This document shows positions 51,390 to 60,960 of a stretch of DNA of 64,000 nt, piece after piece (position 1 is the stretch's first letter; every line of letters begins with the position of its first letter). The DNA is from Photobacterium profundum SS9 (GTDB lineage: Bacteria; Pseudomonadota; Gammaproteobacteria; Enterobacterales; Vibrionaceae), in the NCBI RefSeq assembly GCF_000196255.1, contig NC_006370.1, positions 836,187 to 900,186 on the forward strand. Reading direction: 5' to 3'. The notes under the pieces were generated by a model, which did not search any database, was not told the DNA's origin, and saw only the letters and a program-made list of their open reading frames with translations. The translations under genes and the position numbers were made by a program.

Positions 51390-51856
51390 TGGGGGTTAAT
51401 GTGAAACCAGCTGCACGTCGTAATGCTCGTCATTTTGCTATCCAAGCAATTTATTCATGGCAGATCACGAAAGGTAATGTTGCGGAAATCGAGCAACAGT
51501 TCCTTTCTGATGACAAATTTGAAGAAGAAGAGCACCAGGCTGATGCACCTATTCTTGCTGCACCACATACAGATCTGAACTACTTTCATGATCTTTTGAA
51601 TGGTGTTGTACAGAACCATCAGGAATTGGACAGCAAGATGCGTCCTTACCTTTCTCGTCCACTTCAAGATTTGGACCAGATGGAGCTTGCTCTACTTCGC
51701 TTAGCGATGTATGAGATGACTAAACGTGAAGATGTTCCTTATAAAGTTGTTATCAATGAAGCAATCGAATTAGCTAAGATATTCGGTGCTGAAGATAGCC
51801 ACAAATTTGTGAACGGTGTGCTTGATAAAGCAGCACCAACACTTCGTAAAAAGTAA
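51389..51856 (+). CDS. nusB: transcription antitermination protein NusB
   Basis: 155 aa, starting [21 protein letters not shown], in two blocks [14 protein letters not shown] and [10 protein letters not shown]. It binds boxA RNA with NusE for rRNA antitermination. The C-terminal block [17 protein letters not shown] and [17 protein letters not shown] are family hallmarks. Translation is coupled to ribH by the TAATG overlap. A terminator follows directly. Confidence 0.96.
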   Translation: MGVNVKPAARRNARHFAIQAIYSWQITKGNVAEIEQQFLSDDKFEEEEHQADAPILAAPHTDLNYFHDLLNGVVQNHQELDSKMRPYLSRPLQDLDQMELALLRLAMYEMTKREDVPYKVVINEAIELAKIFGAEDSHKFVNGVLDKAAPTLRKK

Positions 51857-51873
51857 TCGAAAAAGACGTTTTG

Positions 51874-51899
51874 AGGCCAGCAATTGCTGGCCTTTTTTC
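51874..51899 (+). terminator. terminator after nusB
   Basis: AGGCCAGC AATT GCTGGCCT stem followed by TTTTT. Confidence 0.9.
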
Positions 51900-51950
51900 T
51901 ATCTGATTTTTCTGTTTACTATCATATTCATCAACTAATAATAAAATATT

Positions 51951-52925
51951 ATGGCCAGTACCGAATTTGATCTTATCGCTCGCTATTTTGAGCACCAATC
52001 TGTCAATCGTCGTGATGTTGCCCTCGCAATTGGCGATGATTGCGCTTTACTCTCTGTGCCTACTGGCAGTCACCTTGCTGTCAGCACGGATTCCCTTGTT
52101 GCGGGAACCCATTTTCTTGCTGATGCCGATCCTGCACTCATTGCTCATAAAGCCTTAGCGTCGAACCTTAGTGATTTAGCGGCAATGGGGGCAACACCTG
52201 CATGGGTATCGTTAGCACTGACCATGCCCGAGCCTAATGAAGCATGGTTAAGCCAATTTTGTGAAGGGTTCTTTGCCCTAGCAGAATATTTTAATGTGCA
52301 GCTTATTGGTGGTGATACGACTAAAGGCCCGCTAAGCATTACCCTGACCGTTCACGGTTTTGTTCCGGAAGGGAAGGCACTCACGCGCGCAGGGGCAAAT
52401 TCTGGTGATTGGATTTATGTAACCGGAAACCTCGGTGATAGTGCGGCAGGGTTAGCGATATTGCTTAAGGAAGTCACGGTTGAAGATGATGCATTAAGAA
52501 ATACCCTATTAGAACGTCACTTTAAAGCGCATCCTAGAATACTTGCTGGGCAAGCATTGATTGGTATCGCTTCTGCGGCATTAGATATTTCTGATGGGCT
52601 TATTTCAGATTTGGGGCATATTCTAAAACGGTCGCAGGTTTCAGCCGTTATTGATGTTGATAAATTACCTCTTTCTGATGAACTACTTACGTTCGAGAGT
52701 GATAGACAAAAAGCCCAGCAGCTTGCGCTTACCAGTGGTGAGGAATATGAATTATGCTTTACTGTTCCAGAGGAAAATCGAGGAGCCGTCGATACATCTC
52801 TAGCACACTCTGGGGTTAAAGTGACTTGTATTGGTCAGTTGCGACCAGGACAAGGTATTCAGTTGACCCAAAACGATAAACTGCTAGATTGGCAGTTGCA
52901 CGGTTTTGATCATTTCGCGGAGTAA
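51951..52925 (+). CDS. thiL: thiamine-monophosphate kinase
   Basis: 324 aa ATP-dependent kinase making thiamine diphosphate. It starts STEFDLIARYFEHQS. Conserved Asp-rich metal sites are AIGDDCALL and VSTDSLVAGTHFL. ASNLSDLAAMGATPAW, LIGGDTTKGPLSITLTVHG and ALDISDGLISDLGHIL follow. The position nusB-thiL-pgpA is conserved in gammaproteobacteria. pgpA starts four bases after its stop. Confidence 0.95.
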   Translation: MASTEFDLIARYFEHQSVNRRDVALAIGDDCALLSVPTGSHLAVSTDSLVAGTHFLADADPALIAHKALASNLSDLAAMGATPAWVSLALTMPEPNEAWLSQFCEGFFALAEYFNVQLIGGDTTKGPLSITLTVHGFVPEGKALTRAGANSGDWIYVTGNLGDSAAGLAILLKEVTVEDDALRNTLLERHFKAHPRILAGQALIGIASAALDISDGLISDLGHILKRSQVSAVIDVDKLPLSDELLTFESDRQKAQQLALTSGEEYELCFTVPEENRGAVDTSLAHSGVKVTCIGQLRPGQGIQLTQNDKLLDWQLHGFDHFAE

Positions 52926-52928
52926 AGT

Positions 52929-53414
52929 GTGAGTAATCCTAAAGATAGAATAAATTTAAAAAACCCGTGGCACTTTTTAGCCACAGGCTTCGGGAGTGGT
53001 TTATCACCGATTATTCCCGGAACAATGGGTACAGTTGCCTCTATACCTTTGTATTTATTGATCGTTCAACTTCCCTTTGCTGCATACATTTTAATAACGA
53101 TTGTTGCTGCGATGATTGGTATTACTATTTGTCAGAAAACATCTGATGATATGGGAGTACATGATCACGGCAGTATTGTGTGGGATGAATTTGTTGGTTT
53201 CTGGATCACGATGGCCATTGCGCCTGTGGTGAATTGGCAATGGATACTGGCGGGATTTGTGTTGTTCCGATTCTTCGACATGATCAAGCCATGGCCTATC
53301 AGTTGGTTAGATAAGCATGTGCATGGTGGTTTTGGCATTATGGTTGACGACATCCTAGCTGGTTTTATGGCGATGATTTGCCTATGGGGTGTTGGCCACT
53401 GGTTTGGCTGGTAA
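52929..53414 (+). CDS. pgpA: phosphatidylglycerophosphatase A
   Basis: 161 aa inner-membrane enzyme dephosphorylating phosphatidylglycerophosphate to phosphatidylglycerol. GTG start four bases after thiL. Three to four hydrophobic spans. Family motifs are ATGFGSGLSPIIPGTMGT near residue 18, SIVWDEFVGFWI with the metal-binding acidic residues, RFFDMIKPWPISWLD, and GFGIMVDDILAG. Confidence 0.94.
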   Translation: MSNPKDRINLKNPWHFLATGFGSGLSPIIPGTMGTVASIPLYLLIVQLPFAAYILITIVAAMIGITICQKTSDDMGVHDHGSIVWDEFVGFWITMAIAPVVNWQWILAGFVLFRFFDMIKPWPISWLDKHVHGGFGIMVDDILAGFMAMICLWGVGHWFGW

Positions 53415-53468
53415 TCATTATATTAGCTAGTTTTTCAGTATTTATACCTTCAGTTGGCTAGTATTATT

Positions 53469-53493
53469 AAACCGCGCATGGTGCGGTTTTTTT
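53469..53493 (+). terminator. terminator after pgpA
   Basis: AAACCGC / GCGGTTT with a seven-base loop and TTTT tail. Confidence 0.85.
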
Positions 53494-53578
53494 ATGCGTT
53501 AAGCTAAATCAATCAACAGGCTATTATTTGTTCGTCTAACCTTTATGTAAACTAAACCACTAACTGTCATGGTGAGAT

Positions 53579-55654
53579 ATGGGTTGGTTACACCTTGTTT
53601 GGGTTGCATTCTTTTTTATTTCTTTTTCGGCGTCAAGCCAAGTATATCCATCAACGGCAACTGGCTGGGTATTACCCGGCGTGTGGGAAGAGCCGTTAGC
53701 GACATCAGTGTTTGATTCCGCCAAAGAGGTAAAAGAGTGGGAAGTTCAGCATGCTGATGTGGTCTTTGGCAGTTTAGATGATGTTGCCTTAAACCAGCAA
53801 ACAATCGCGATGGGTTATATGTATACCCAGAAGTTTGATTGTCGACCTGAAGAAAAAATCGCATGGTTAAATAAAAAAACGGCAGAACGAGGTATCGACG
53901 TTGAAAATGCGTATCTTCATTACTTGGAAGATACCGTCTTATCTGTTCCTTCAGTTGATGTGGGGATGGATTACTTACTAAAAGGGCAGCCCCTTCACTT
54001 ATTGCTCATTCGTGATGGCAATCTTTCTACCGCCCGCCCGCCTTTAACCCTTAAGCCTTCAGACGAAATAATATTGATTTCTTCTTATCCGTTTGATCAG
54101 TTTGATGTAGTTGCTGATACCGTTCCGAGCGTTATGAGGAGTGTTGCTGGTGATGATGGCAATATCGCGAAATGGACCTCGTCAAATACCCAATGGCTAA
54201 ATCGACAAAATACTTGGCAAGGTGAATTTACCCTAGCATCAGCTTGGCTGTCGGCATTCCCTTTTTATCAAGATCGCGAGATGAACACGGGATTGAAGGT
54301 ATTAAGTCGTGGCTTGAAAATCTGGGCATTAAAATTAAATTGGCCAGCAGGTACAACGCTGTCTACATTGAGTGTAAAGCCTTGGATTGAGGCTGATAAT
54401 AACACCTTGTCTTTCCTTGGCTGGGATGATCAAAATGATCGTAATCATGATGGATTTATTAGTAAAATTGAATACAGCACAAGAAGTAACGTAAATGCCA
54501 GTGCACGTTTTAAGCATCAAGCGAGATTAATTCCAGCCTCTGGGCTGTGGAGAAATAGTTGTTGGTATCGAACCAATTTTAACCGCTCTGAGATAAATGA
54601 TTTATACGGTGATTGGTATCATTATGATTGGCAACGACAAGGTTTGAGTGGTGCTTATAACGATGACATGGCTAAGTTGCTTGGCGAAAATCAATTTACG
54701 TTAATTGCTGGTGGGCAGATTGCGGAGCTTCCTTTTAAGGTTGGTAATGATGAGGCTGCTAAATTTTACGCCGAGCAGATGGCTGACTTTCTTCAAATAG
54801 TCAAAATTAAAACTGGCACACGTTGGTTAGCGGCAAATATATCAGAACTTAATCTTTGGGAGTACAGCGTTTGGCCTACACCGTTACGCGATATAATGGA
54901 CGTATGGTTACGTGAGCATTATCTTAGCCCTGCAATGGGGTTAGATCGAATGCAACGATCGTGGGATAGCTTTGCATTAGCGAAATTAGGTGATAAAAGC
55001 TTAATCATGGCAACAACACGAGGGGGAAGAAGCGAAAACAATGTCACCTCGAGTAATGCGTGGCATAAAGATATCGAGACGGGTTTAGCTCTGTATTACT
55101 TTTTTAATTTACCTAAAGTAACGTATTACCATAGCTGGAATCAGACGTTTATTTACGGCAGTAATAATACCCAGTTTGATCATGATAATCGCGGTTCGTC
55201 GAATTGGTATCGCCAAGGTATACCGAAAAATTGGGCTTATCAACCGACTAAAATGCTCGATATTTCTATTGGGTACCCCAGTAAAATTCCGAAAGGCTAC
55301 AAACCTGTTTACTGGAAAAGTAAGCAAGGTAAAGCAAAAACAACAGAAACAAAGCTTCTAGTCGGACAAGAAAAGGTGAGTTTACATAAAGCGAACTGGT
55401 TTTGGTTATATCGCTCTGGCTGGGTCAGCGAATTTCCAGAAGAAGGTGTGATGGCAAGGCAATACAGTGATGGTTTGGTGGTTTATCGAGCTCCCCAAGA
55501 TCGTAATCAAGCGAGTTATTTTCATTCAAAACCATTACGAGTTTCGTTGCCTGGTGTATATCGACGCGTGAATCGAGACGGCTCGTTAAGTGCACCCATA
55601 CATTATATTGAATTGGGTGGCTATGAAGGGGCTGTGCTTAAAAGAGTAAGATAG
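53579..55654 (+). CDS. large exported protein, unknown, with EF-hand loop; possibly glycosidase-like
   Basis: 691 aa. An N-terminal hydrophobic signal (about residues 3-20, VWVAFFFISFSASSQ) predicts export to the periplasm or outside. A canonical 12-residue EF-hand loop, DRNHDGFISKIE, lies at about residues 287-298 (D1, N3, D5, G6, I8, E12). The protein is rich in Trp and Tyr. The C-terminus (PGVYRRVNRDGSLSAPIHY, then ELGGYEGAVLKR) resembles the beta-sandwich end of some glycoside hydrolases, with a preceding region suggesting a barrel (SGAYNDDMAKLL, KTGTRWLAANISE). I cannot assign a family. Single gene between pgpA and convergent dxs. Confidence 0.65.
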   Translation: MGWLHLVWVAFFFISFSASSQVYPSTATGWVLPGVWEEPLATSVFDSAKEVKEWEVQHADVVFGSLDDVALNQQTIAMGYMYTQKFDCRPEEKIAWLNKKTAERGIDVENAYLHYLEDTVLSVPSVDVGMDYLLKGQPLHLLLIRDGNLSTARPPLTLKPSDEIILISSYPFDQFDVVADTVPSVMRSVAGDDGNIAKWTSSNTQWLNRQNTWQGEFTLASAWLSAFPFYQDREMNTGLKVLSRGLKIWALKLNWPAGTTLSTLSVKPWIEADNNTLSFLGWDDQNDRNHDGFISKIEYSTRSNVNASARFKHQARLIPASGLWRNSCWYRTNFNRSEINDLYGDWYHYDWQRQGLSGAYNDDMAKLLGENQFTLIAGGQIAELPFKVGNDEAAKFYAEQMADFLQIVKIKTGTRWLAANISELNLWEYSVWPTPLRDIMDVWLREHYLSPAMGLDRMQRSWDSFALAKLGDKSLIMATTRGGRSENNVTSSNAWHKDIETGLALYYFFNLPKVTYYHSWNQTFIYGSNNTQFDHDNRGSSNWYRQGIPKNWAYQPTKMLDISIGYPSKIPKGYKPVYWKSKQGKAKTTETKLLVGQEKVSLHKANWFWLYRSGWVSEFPEEGVMARQYSDGLVVYRAPQDRNQASYFHSKPLRVSLPGVYRRVNRDGSLSAPIHYIELGGYEGAVLKRVR

Positions 55655-55686
55655 AGAGGGGTAAAGTAGAGTGAGAAGAGAAGTGT

Positions 55687-55746
55687 CCTAGTTTCTAGGA
55701 AAGGCTAGAAACTAGGAAAGGTAAGTAAAATAGTAACTTACCTTTT
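55687..55746. terminator. two hairpins between the exported-protein gene and dxs
   Basis: A perfect 12-bp stem CCTAGTTTCTAG / CTAGAAACTAGG (55687-55716) is followed by AAAGGTAAG / CTTACCTTT (55717-55745) with a T tail. They lie between convergent genes and probably terminate the plus-strand gene. Confidence 0.65.
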
Positions 55747-55765
55747 AGCGATAAAAGCTTATGTT

Positions 55766-55813
55766 ATACCAATCTATATAAGTATCTGACCATTTACTTA
55801 TCAATAATGGTAT
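55766..55813. repeat. minimal miniature repeat (copy C), both termini only
   Basis: 48 bases starting ATACCAATCTATATAAGTAT and ending TTACTTATCAATAATGGTAT. It is two opposite ends of the family seen at 12569 and 43231, joined with no core. The right end overlaps the dxs stop codon (55813-55815). It is a deletion derivative, or a solo end pair, of the element. Confidence 0.6.
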
Positions 55814-57675
55814 CAAGCAATATAATCACGTATTTTCTTCTCAATACCAGCGGCATCAATTTCTAATGCAGTATGCAGTTCTTGCTGCGTACCTTGCTCA
55901 ACAAAACGGTCTGGAAGGCCAATGTTAAGCACTGGCTTTAAGCATTTTGACTTCATCATGAACTCGATAACACCACTGCCAGCACCACCGGCAATAGCGT
56001 TTTCTTCAACCGTAACCAAGACATCATGATTGGCGGCTAATTCTAGAATGAGCTCTTCATCAAGTGGTTTTACAAAACGCATATCAGCCACAGTAGCATT
56101 TAATTTTTCAGCTGCTTCTAGTGCGTATTCCAGCATTGTACCGAAATTCAGGATAGCAATCTTCTCACCTTGACGGCGAATAATCCCTTTACCGATTTCA
56201 AGTGCAGTCATTTCTTTTTGTATTTCAGCGCCTAACCCATTACCGCGAGGGTAACGTACCGCACTTGGGCCTTGATGCTTATGACCTGTGTATAGCATTT
56301 GGCGACATTCATTTTCGTCGCTTGGTGCCATAATCACGATATTAGGAATACAACGCATAAAGCTAAGATCAAAAGCACCTTGGTGAGTTTGACCATCCGC
56401 GCCAACTAGACCACCACGATCAATAGCAAACATCACCGGAAGTTCCATAATGGCAACATCGTGAATTAATTGATCATAGCCACGTTGTAAAAATGTCGAA
56501 TAGATAGCAACAATAGGGTTATATCCACCGATAGCCATACCACTTGCTAGCGTTACTGCGTGTTGCTCTGCAATTGCGACATCAAAATACTGGCTTGGGT
56601 ATTCTTTCGAGAAGCGTACCATGCCAGAGCCTTCACGCATCGCTGGCGTGATAGCCATTAGCTTTTCATCTTCAGCGGCCATATCACATAGCCAATCGCC
56701 GAAAATCTTCGAGAAAGTAGGTTTAGCATTTGCCGCTTTTGGTAACGGGTTTTGGCTTAGATCGAATTTAGGTACTGCGTGGTAATTAATTGGATCCGCT
56801 TCCGCAGGTGCGTAACCTTTACCTTTTTTCGTCATAATATGAAGGAACTGCGGTCCTTTAAGGTTGCGCATGTTCTTCAAGGTTTTGACTAATTCAGTAA
56901 CATCATGGCCATCAACGGGGCCAATATAGTTAAAGCCTAGCTCTTCAAACATGGTGCCAGGAACAACCATGCCTTTGATATGTTCTTCTGCGCGTTTAAC
57001 CAACTCTTTGATCGGTGGCGCGCCAGCTAATACTTTCTTGCCGCCTTCACGAATGGTGGTGTAAAGGCTGCCAGAGAGTAAGCGAGCTAAGTGATTATTC
57101 AGTGCGCCGACATTTTCTGAAATTGACATTTCATTGTCATTTAGAATCACTAACATGTCTGAATGTACATCACCAGCATGGTTCATGGCTTCAAATGCCA
57201 TACCAGCGGTAATCGCACCATCACCTATTACGCTAACAACTTTACGGCCTAAGCCTTCTTTATTAGCGGCAATAGCCATTCCAAGACCAGCACTGATCGA
57301 GGTTGAAGAGTGACCGACAGATAATACGTCGTACTCACTCTCACCACGCCAAGGAAATGGGTGGATACCGTCTTTTTGGCGGATCGTTGACATTTGGTCA
57401 CGACGACCAGTTAGAATTTTATGTGGGTAAGCTTGATGGCCAACATCCCAGATCAAATGATCAAAAGGCGTGTTATACACATGATGTAGGGCAACAGTCA
57501 GTTCTACAGCACCAAGACCTGAGGCAAAATGCCCGCTTGACTGGCTGACTGAGTTAAGCAAGTAGGTACGTAGTTCATCACATACCTCCGGTAAACTTTC
57601 AACCGGCAGTAAGCGTAATTCATCTGGCGTATTGGCTAAAGCAAGATGAGGGTATTTTGATATATCCAGAGTCAT
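55813..57675 (-). CDS. dxs: 1-deoxy-D-xylulose-5-phosphate synthase
   Basis: 620 aa thiamine-diphosphate enzyme condensing pyruvate and glyceraldehyde 3-phosphate, the first MEP pathway step. Blocks seen: [24 protein letters not shown] [49 protein letters not shown], the cofactor motif [15 protein letters not shown], and in the second domain [18 protein letters not shown] and [18 protein letters not shown]. It lies 24 bases downstream of ispA on the same strand, forming xseB-ispA-dxs. Confidence 0.97.
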   Translation of the reverse strand: MTLDISKYPHLALANTPDELRLLPVESLPEVCDELRTYLLNSVSQSSGHFASGLGAVELTVALHHVYNTPFDHLIWDVGHQAYPHKILTGRRDQMSTIRQKDGIHPFPWRGESEYDVLSVGHSSTSISAGLGMAIAANKEGLGRKVVSVIGDGAITAGMAFEAMNHAGDVHSDMLVILNDNEMSISENVGALNNHLARLLSGSLYTTIREGGKKVLAGAPPIKELVKRAEEHIKGMVVPGTMFEELGFNYIGPVDGHDVTELVKTLKNMRNLKGPQFLHIMTKKGKGYAPAEADPINYHAVPKFDLSQNPLPKAANAKPTFSKIFGDWLCDMAAEDEKLMAITPAMREGSGMVRFSKEYPSQYFDVAIAEQHAVTLASGMAIGGYNPIVAIYSTFLQRGYDQLIHDVAIMELPVMFAIDRGGLVGADGQTHQGAFDLSFMRCIPNIVIMAPSDENECRQMLYTGHKHQGPSAVRYPRGNGLGAEIQKEMTALEIGKGIIRRQGEKIAILNFGTMLEYALEAAEKLNATVADMRFVKPLDEELILELAANHDVLVTVEENAIAGGAGSGVIEFMMKSKCLKPVLNIGLPDRFVEQGTQQELHTALEIDAAGIEKKIRDYIA

Positions 57676-57699
57676 AACATTTCGGCGCTTTTACTGATT

Positions 57700-58602
57700 T
57701 TAGTTATTGCGTTCGATAATGTATCGGGCAAAAACTTCTAATTGGGTTGTATTGTAGGGTATTGCATCCAATGCTTGTAGCGCTTCTTGATAAAGTTGTT
57801 GTGTTTTTTGTTGTGCACCTTCCAATCCTAGTAAAGCTGGGTAGGTACTTTTATCAAGCGCGAGATCTGAACCTTGTGGTTTCCCCAGTGTTTCAGTATC
57901 ACTTGTGACATCAAGAATATCGTCTTGAACTTGGAATGCGAGACCAATCGCGTCGGCGAATTGGTTTAGCTGTGGCAATACCGCTACGCCTTTTTGACCT
58001 GCAGCGAGTGCACCTAAACGTACGGCACATCGGATAAGTGCCCCCGTTTTGTGCTTGTGAATAGTTTCAAGCTGCTGTAAATCAACGTGTTTACCTTCTG
58101 CTTCTAAATCAAGTGCTTGACCTACACACATTCCCGCAGCACCAGAGGCTTGGGCAAGCTCTTTGATCATCGCGATACGTTGAGTATTACCGTCATCATT
58201 TAATTTGCCATCAGCAAGAATTTCGAAAGCAAGTGTTTGTAAAGCATCTCCAGCAAGAATAGCTAAAGCTTCATCAAATGCAATGTGGCATGTTGGGTGA
58301 CCACGACGTAGCTCATCGTCATCCATAGCAGGCAGATCATCATGAATTAATGAATAAGCATGAATACATTCTACCGCTGCAGCAGGAGTATCAAGATCGG
58401 CGCATTCAGCCCCTAGCATTTGACCCGTAATATAGGTTAAAAACGGACGTGCGCGTTTGCCGCCGAGTAATGTGCCATATTTCATGGTTTTTACTAGTGC
58501 TTGATCGGCAAAAGGCTGCGCTTCAAGCCATTGAGCTAAATGTTGATTACTACGATCCTGATAATGCTTCAGTGACTGTGATAAAGTTAAATTGTTATTC
58601 AT
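57700..58602 (-). CDS. ispA: farnesyl diphosphate synthase (geranyltranstransferase)
   Basis: 300 aa from ATG 58602, which overlaps the xseB stop (AATGAATAA); an ATG nine bases earlier is possible. It adds isopentenyl diphosphate to DMAPP and GPP. The first Asp-rich motif is LIHDDLPAMDDDELRRG and the second is FQVQDDILDVTSD. GGKRARPFLTY and HKTGALIRCAVRLGA are also present. It is translationally coupled to xseB and followed by dxs. Confidence 0.96.
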   Translation of the reverse strand: MNNNLTLSQSLKHYQDRSNQHLAQWLEAQPFADQALVKTMKYGTLLGGKRARPFLTYITGQMLGAECADLDTPAAAVECIHAYSLIHDDLPAMDDDELRRGHPTCHIAFDEALAILAGDALQTLAFEILADGKLNDDGNTQRIAMIKELAQASGAAGMCVGQALDLEAEGKHVDLQQLETIHKHKTGALIRCAVRLGALAAGQKGVAVLPQLNQFADAIGLAFQVQDDILDVTSDTETLGKPQGSDLALDKSTYPALLGLEGAQQKTQQLYQEALQALDAIPYNTTQLEVFARYIIERNN

Positions 58603-58837
58603 TGTTCTCATTAAATTCAGTCAGTGGTGCTTCATCATCAGCTTGAAGTAATATTTCTACACGCTGTTCTGCTTGTGTTAGTTTTTTCTGACTAGTGCGA
58701 GCAAGCATAATGCCACGTTCAAATTTCTTTAGTGCATCTTCGAGTGCAATATCACCAGACTCTAACTCGTTTACAATGGAATCGAGTTCATCTAATGCTG
58801 CTTCAAATGCCATATTTTCTGGTTTTTTAGCGGCCAT
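58595..58837 (-). CDS. xseB: exodeoxyribonuclease VII small subunit
   Basis: 80 aa. It starts MAAKKPENMAFEAALDELDS, then IVNELESGDIALEDALKKFERG, read as two blocks (IVNELESGDIALED, ALKKFERGIMLAR): the paired-helix fold of XseB. The C-terminus is acidic. Several copies bind each XseA (gene at 25145-26491). It heads xseB-ispA-dxs and is divergent from pomA. Confidence 0.96.
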   Translation of the reverse strand: MAAKKPENMAFEAALDELDSIVNELESGDIALEDALKKFERGIMLARTSQKKLTQAEQRVEILLQADDEAPLTEFNENNE

Positions 58838-59053
58838 ATATTATTCACTATTGTCTAAGTGCTGGAAAAGTAACGCAGAGAGTAATCTGGGTCAAATTAT
58901 GTCACATGATTTTGTGTTTGAGGCAGTAATTTTCGTCTTTTGAACGAAGAAAGCTAAATGAAAAACGAAAGGTGCCGATATAGGTACACTTCTGTAGAAT
59001 ACCGCTGTTGATTTAATAATAAATACGATGCGTCACAAAAAGGGGAGCTTTTC

Positions 59054-59815
59054 GTGGATTTGGCAACGCTTATAGGCCTAGTAGGTTCATTTGCATTTGT
59101 AGCAATGGCAATGTTACTAGGTGGCAGTTTAGGGATGTTTTTTGATGTTCCCTCGGTATTGATTGTACTGGGAGGAACTTCATTTGTTGTTTTGATTAAA
59201 TACAGCATTAGTCAGTTTTTCGGTGCAGCTAAAATTGCAGTGAAAGCATTCATGTTCAAAACGGACAATCCAGAAGATTTAATTGCTAAAATTGTTGAAA
59301 TGGCTGACGCCGCGCGAAAAGGGGGATTTTTGGCGTTAGAAGAAATGGAAGTTGATAACTCTTTTTTACGCAAAGGTATCGATCTGCTTGTTGATGGTCA
59401 TGATGCTGATGTTGTTCGTGCGACGTTACAAAAAGATATCGGCTTAACCAATGAGAGACATGAAAAAGGGGTGGGCATTTTTAGCTCCTTTGGTGATGTA
59501 GCCCCTGCAATGGGTATGATTGGTACGTTAATTGGTTTAGTGGCGATGCTATCAAACATGGATGATCCTAAATCAATTGGTCCGGCAATGGCTGTCGCTT
59601 TGTTAACCACCTTGTATGGTTCTATTCTTGCGAATATGGTGGCAATACCAATTGCCGATAAATTGTCATTGCGTAAGAACGAAGAGAAATTGAATCGTCA
59701 ATTAATTCTTGATGGTGTTCTCGCTATTCAAGATGGTCAGAATCCGCGAGTGATCGATGGGTACTTGAAAAATTACCTTAACGAGAAAAAACGTGGCGTA
59801 GACGTAGATGGTTAG
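59054..59815 (+). CDS. pomA: sodium-type flagellar motor stator protein PomA (MotA family)
   Basis: 253 aa, GTG start with AAGGGGAGC upstream. Four membrane spans, at about residues 5-27, 33-50, 152-172 and 184-203. The large cytoplasmic loop between spans 2 and 3 bears the charged residues that act on FliG (around RKGGFLALEEME). Conserved Pro/Gly blocks are GDVAPAMGMIGTLIGLVAML and IGPAMAVALLTTLYGS. The vibrio-like sequence and Pom-type partner point to Na+ coupling. It is followed by pomB after eight bases. Confidence 0.94.
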   Translation: MDLATLIGLVGSFAFVAMAMLLGGSLGMFFDVPSVLIVLGGTSFVVLIKYSISQFFGAAKIAVKAFMFKTDNPEDLIAKIVEMADAARKGGFLALEEMEVDNSFLRKGIDLLVDGHDADVVRATLQKDIGLTNERHEKGVGIFSSFGDVAPAMGMIGTLIGLVAMLSNMDDPKSIGPAMAVALLTTLYGSILANMVAIPIADKLSLRKNEEKLNRQLILDGVLAIQDGQNPRVIDGYLKNYLNEKKRGVDVDG

Positions 59816-59823
59816 AGGTCACA

Positions 59824-60756
59824 ATGGAAGAAGATGATTGCAAGTGCCCCCCCGGCGCGCCGTTATGGATGGCGACCTTTGCGGATCTAGCGACCTTGTT
59901 AATGTGTTTTTTTGTACTCTTATTGTCATTCTCGGAGATGGATGTACTGAAATTTAAACAGATTGCAGGTTCGATGAAATTTGCTTTTGGTGTTCAAAAT
60001 ATGCTGGAAGTGAAAGATATTCCTAAAGGCACCAGTGTTATCGCGCAAGAATTTCGCCCAGGGCGACCTGAGCCAACACCAATTGAAGTTATCATGCAAC
60101 AAACCATTGATATGACTCAGCGTACTCTTGATTTCCACGATGGTGAATCAGACCGTGCCGGAGGCACCAAGCGTGATGCGGGTAAGTTAACTGGTGGGAA
60201 ATCGGCTGATGTGGCAACTCAAATGAATCAAAATAATCAATCTGAGATGTCTGAGTCGCAAGAACAGTTATTGGAAGTCATGCAAAAAGCGCTGGATCGC
60301 GAAATTCAAGATGGCGCGATTGAAGTTGAAAATTTCGGTCAACAAGTTGTTATTCGAATCAAAGAAAAAGGTGCATTCCCGGCTGGCTCTGCTTTTTTAC
60401 AGCCTAAATTTCGCCCCTTAGTGCGACAGATTGCTGACTTAGTGAAAGATGTTCCCGGCATTATTCGAATTTCTGGTCATACTGATAATCAGAAGTTAGA
60501 TTCTGAACTATACCGTTCAAATTGGGATTTATCTGCGCAGCGAGCAGTCTCTGTTGCTCAGGAAATGGAGCAAGTTAAAGGGTTTGATCATAAGCGATTA
60601 CGGGTGGTTGGGTTAGCTGATACTGCGCCATTAAATAGCAATAAAACGGCGGAAGAACGGAAAGTAAATCGTCGCGTTGAGATTTCGATCATGCAGGGTA
60701 AGCCGCATTACTCTGATGAAGTGACGAGTTCAGACATACAGAAAAGCGCTGAATAG
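59824..60756 (+). CDS. pomB: sodium-type flagellar motor stator protein PomB (MotB family)
   Basis: 310 aa. A short cytoplasmic N-terminus (MEEDDCKCPPGAPLWM) precedes one membrane span at about 20-40. The ion-binding Asp21 lies in TFADLATLLMCFFVLLLSF. A plug/linker follows, then an OmpA-like peptidoglycan-binding domain from about 160 (IRISGHTDNQKLDS, SAQRAVSVAQEME, KVNRRVEISIM). With PomA it forms the stator. It is likely one operon with pomA. thiI begins 204 bases later. Confidence 0.94.
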   Translation: MEEDDCKCPPGAPLWMATFADLATLLMCFFVLLLSFSEMDVLKFKQIAGSMKFAFGVQNMLEVKDIPKGTSVIAQEFRPGRPEPTPIEVIMQQTIDMTQRTLDFHDGESDRAGGTKRDAGKLTGGKSADVATQMNQNNQSEMSESQEQLLEVMQKALDREIQDGAIEVENFGQQVVIRIKEKGAFPAGSAFLQPKFRPLVRQIADLVKDVPGIIRISGHTDNQKLDSELYRSNWDLSAQRAVSVAQEMEQVKGFDHKRLRVVGLADTAPLNSNKTAEERKVNRRVEISIMQGKPHYSDEVTSSDIQKSAE

Positions 60757-60960
60757 CTATTATTAGTATCAAGGTGCGGTGTTTTAGAGCTGCTATCTTT
60801 TTGTAACTGTTTGAGTTTGAAAGGTGACGTCTGCTCTATTTGGCAGCTATGGTTATAAGGTTTCAATAACAGCAAGGTTTCAGCAACTGCTTGCTTGCTG
60901 TATAATCCGCGCCGTTGATTCCGTTCGGTATTAATTTGGCCCAGTGTAGCGAAGCATGTT

